NCBI GenBank assembly: GCA_017305135.1
Contig: JAFKNA010000017.1
Location: 23,375-87,374 of the forward strand
DNA length: 64,000 nucleotides
From: Lysobacterales bacterium
GTDB lineage: Bacteria > Pseudomonadota > Gammaproteobacteria > Xanthomonadales > Rhodanobacteraceae
Reading direction: 5' to 3'
The notes beneath the pieces were generated by a model, which did not search any database, was not told the DNA's origin, and saw only the letters and a list, made by a program, of their open reading frames with translations. The position numbers and the translations under genes were made by a program. Position 1 is the first letter of the stretch. Each line of letters starts with the position of its first letter. Shown here piece after piece: positions 62,113 through 64,000 of the stretch.

Positions 62113-63609
62113 TTGGATAGTGCGGAGGCGGCTTCAACCCAACACAGCGGATCGGTCGGTATTTACTTCACCGACTTCTTCGGCGTGGATCGGAGCGTCC
62201 TGGAAGACTACGGGGCGTTCAACGTATCTCTGGTCAACGACCTGCCCCTGTTCATCGATCCGTTCCTGCTGTTCGATAGCCAGAAGCCGGAGTACCAAGC
62301 GCTCCACGCGGAGATCATCGATTACCTCAAGTTCCTGCGCGACGTGGCGGCGACGGGCAAGCTCAGCGCGGCGCATGTTGATCAGTGGTTCCGATTCGCC
62401 GAGGTCAAGCAGAACTGGCTCGGCTTCAGCCGCTCGGGAAACCGGGGCAGCGGGCTGGGTCAGCAATTTGCCAAGGCGCTGCATCGAAACTTACACCTGG
62501 TGTTCCGCAACTTCGGTGCCGAGTCGATCACCAAAGGCAGCCACCTTGAAAAGCTCTGCCTGTTGAGCAATGGAGTCGGGCGAGACCACCTCAGCGACTT
62601 CGTAACCAACTTGATCAAGGGCTTCCTGCTCGACTACACGCAGCAGTTTGCGCGTACGCATCTGCGTGCAGACCAGGTGCGGACCGTCGCCGTGCGGCGC
62701 GTCCATTTCAACCGGCAAACGCATCGCTGGATGCCAGGGAGATACACGCTTCCCCATATCCACGGCGACTTCGTGATCCTCACCCCCAAGGACATGCTGA
62801 CCCGCGATGAGGCGTGGATCAACCGCGGCGATTTGTTGGACGGCTTCGAGGACGTCTATCAGGCTATCCCTAACGATCAACTGCGTCACCAGATCGACAG
62901 CTATTTCCTGTCGCGTCTCCGGGAGGACGCCAGTGACGCCGATCGCAAGGAGGTCGCCGCGAAGGCGATTGAGGCATATCCCATTGTGCTGGACTATTTC
63001 ATCCGCGCCAAGGAAGATGCAGGCGACGAAGCGCATAGGGTGAGTAACCGTAAGGTCCAAGACACTCAGGAGCAGTTCGTCGAGCGCGTGACTGACCTGG
63101 TCCGCGATCATCTTCAGGGCACCCCTTTCTACCCCGGCGGAACGACGTTCGCCGAGTCGATGGCGAGGGTGCAGTTCCTTAAGAACGTCATCGAGCACAA
63201 AGACGGCTGGCGCGTGTTCTACGTGAAGGGCAAGCCGATCACGCAGGAATCGCACTTGCAGCTTTTATATCGCCTGACCTGGTTCGCCTCTCCTCTGGAC
63301 GTAAATCGGGAAGTAAACAACGGGCGTGGGCCGGTCGATTACAAAATCTCGATTGGGGACGCGGACAAGACTCTGGTGGAGTTTAAGCTGGCTAGAAACT
63401 CCAAGCTTAGGGCGAATCTCAAGAACCAGATCGCGATTTATGAAGTCGCCAACGACACTGCCTCGTCGATAACGGTGATCTTGTACTTTAGCGATGGGGA
63501 GTGGGAGCGCGCGCAAGCGATCTTGCGCGAGCTGGAGCTGCAGGGCAGCAAGAACATCGTGCTGATCGACGCGCGATCCACTAACAAGCCGTCCGCCTCG
63601 GCTGCCTGA
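62113..63609 (+). CDS. Uncharacterised protein with PD-(D/E)xK-like nuclease motif
   Basis: 498 residues, TTG start with AGGAGGA 4 nt before it. No signal or membrane segment. The N-terminal block IYFTDFFGVDRSVLEDYGAF and LPLFIDPFLLFDSQKPEYQA looks like a conserved domain, a middle part is helical (about 150-380), and the C-terminal region has PVDYKIS followed by LVEFKLARN (D-x13-E-x-K, about residues 408-425), as in restriction-endonuclease-fold nucleases. It lies downstream of a type I restriction operon on an apparent tRNA island, so a defence role is likely but unproven. I do not know a named family. Confidence 0.75.
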   Translation: MDSAEAASTQHSGSVGIYFTDFFGVDRSVLEDYGAFNVSLVNDLPLFIDPFLLFDSQKPEYQALHAEIIDYLKFLRDVAATGKLSAAHVDQWFRFAEVKQNWLGFSRSGNRGSGLGQQFAKALHRNLHLVFRNFGAESITKGSHLEKLCLLSNGVGRDHLSDFVTNLIKGFLLDYTQQFARTHLRADQVRTVAVRRVHFNRQTHRWMPGRYTLPHIHGDFVILTPKDMLTRDEAWINRGDLLDGFEDVYQAIPNDQLRHQIDSYFLSRLREDASDADRKEVAAKAIEAYPIVLDYFIRAKEDAGDEAHRVSNRKVQDTQEQFVERVTDLVRDHLQGTPFYPGGTTFAESMARVQFLKNVIEHKDGWRVFYVKGKPITQESHLQLLYRLTWFASPLDVNREVNNGRGPVDYKISIGDADKTLVEFKLARNSKLRANLKNQIAIYEVANDTASSITVILYFSDGEWERAQAILRELELQGSKNIVLIDARSTNKPSASAA

Positions 63610-63729
63610 GTGGTCACGCGCGGCACGACAACCTAGGAAGCGCCGCGCCTCGGTCGTTCACTACCTGTTAGTCTGGTAAGGGGTCCCGCGCACCTTCCCC
63701 CTCTGTCACGATAGTTGTCCGCTCCACTT

Positions 63730-64000
63730 TGAACCGCCCCGGGAATCGTGGAGGCTCCAACTCTTGAGAGAATGGAGCCATGACCAAGTCCAAACAGTTT
63801 TCCCCTGAGGTGCGTGAGCGGTCCGTCCGGATGGTGCAGGAGCACCGGGGCGAGTATCCCTCGTTATGGGCGGCGGTCGAGTCGATCGCGCCAAAGATCG
63901 GCTGTGTGCCGCAAACGCTGTTGACGTGGGTGAAGCGGCACGAGGTTGACGCCGGTGCCCGCGATGGCGTGACGACAGCGGATGCCAAGCGTGTCAGGGA
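63730..64000 (+). mobile_element. Left end of an IS3-family insertion sequence
   Basis: It starts near TGAACCGCCCCGGGAATCGT, which resembles IS3-group terminal repeats, followed by orfA. The right end is outside the window. Confidence 0.75.
63780..64000 (+). CDS. IS3-family transposase OrfA, truncated by window
   Basis: 73 residues visible. It begins [20 protein letters not shown] and has the helix-turn-helix of IS3 OrfA ([32 protein letters not shown]). OrfA binds the element ends and is fused to OrfB by a frameshift in active copies; that part is beyond the edge. Whether the element is intact is unknown. Confidence 0.88.
   Translation, partial: MTKSKQFSPEVRERSVRMVQEHRGEYPSLWAAVESIAPKIGCVPQTLLTWVKRHEVDAGARDGVTTADAKRVR

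Overview
The window looks like chromosome from a high-GC gammaproteobacterium of the Xanthomonadales (Rhodanobacteraceae/Lysobacteraceae-like). This is inference. It rests on strongly GC-biased codons, an enteric-type OxyR with both redox cysteines, a gammaproteobacterial PrmC/Dxs/RecQ/PyrD/MurB set, a tandem glycine riboswitch on gcvP, secreted proteins carrying a short 'hF-x-x-G-F/I-E/D' motif, and many REP-like palindromes containing CCCGCGAAAGCGGG. No rRNA or species marker is present, so the genus is not fixed.

Layout. 1-7.35 kb is a cyanophycin storage locus: isoaspartyl dipeptidase (cut by the window edge), cyanophycinase, a small zinc-finger membrane protein, cyanophycin synthetase, and a second Mur-ligase-type synthetase. 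7.36-10.2 kb holds a DUF421 membrane protein, OxyR, a metallothionein with an upstream partner, and an orphan Pycsar-effector-like membrane protein. 10.3-15.2 kb is a 1374-residue membrane protein translationally coupled to prmC. 15.6-24 kb holds dxs, an ion channel and an HNH nuclease (one minus-strand run), an acyl-CoA dehydrogenase with a lipoprotein, a SYLF protein and recQ. 24.3-28.4 kb holds an AbrB/Doc toxin-antitoxin pair, gcvP under a tandem glycine riboswitch, and tRNA-Leu(CAG).

28.5-54 kb is mostly housekeeping and secreted-protein genes: RNase R, a GNAT-nitrilase fusion that lacks the nitrilase cysteine, a cyclophilin lipoprotein, a PHA depolymerase, an M61 peptidase, a polysaccharide deacetylase, glutaryl-CoA dehydrogenase, a pilin-like membrane protein, a second GNAT, two secreted proteins, a fused alpha/beta 2-oxoacid dehydrogenase E1, an adenylate cyclase-FHA protein, a DUF1800/DUF1501 pair, murB-pyrD and an aminoadipate-semialdehyde-type dehydrogenase.

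54.1-64 kb is accessory DNA starting at tRNA-Arg(ACG). It holds a repeat-bearing decayed stretch, a type I restriction-modification operon (hsdM, hsdS, a broken fic gene, hsdR), an unrecognised 498-residue protein with a PD-(D/E)xK-like motif, and the left end of an IS3-family element running off the window.

Physiologically the window combines nitrogen storage (cyanophycin) and carbon storage (PHA), two enzymes that fit lysine catabolism to glutaryl-CoA, peroxide and metal handling, and a tRNA-anchored defence island. The best candidates for undescribed biology are the 498-residue protein in the island, the zinc membrane protein between cphB and cphA, the orphan Pycsar-like effector, the cysteine-less nitrilase fusion, the short motif shared by secreted proteins, and a repeat element inserted in frame in the E1 gene.
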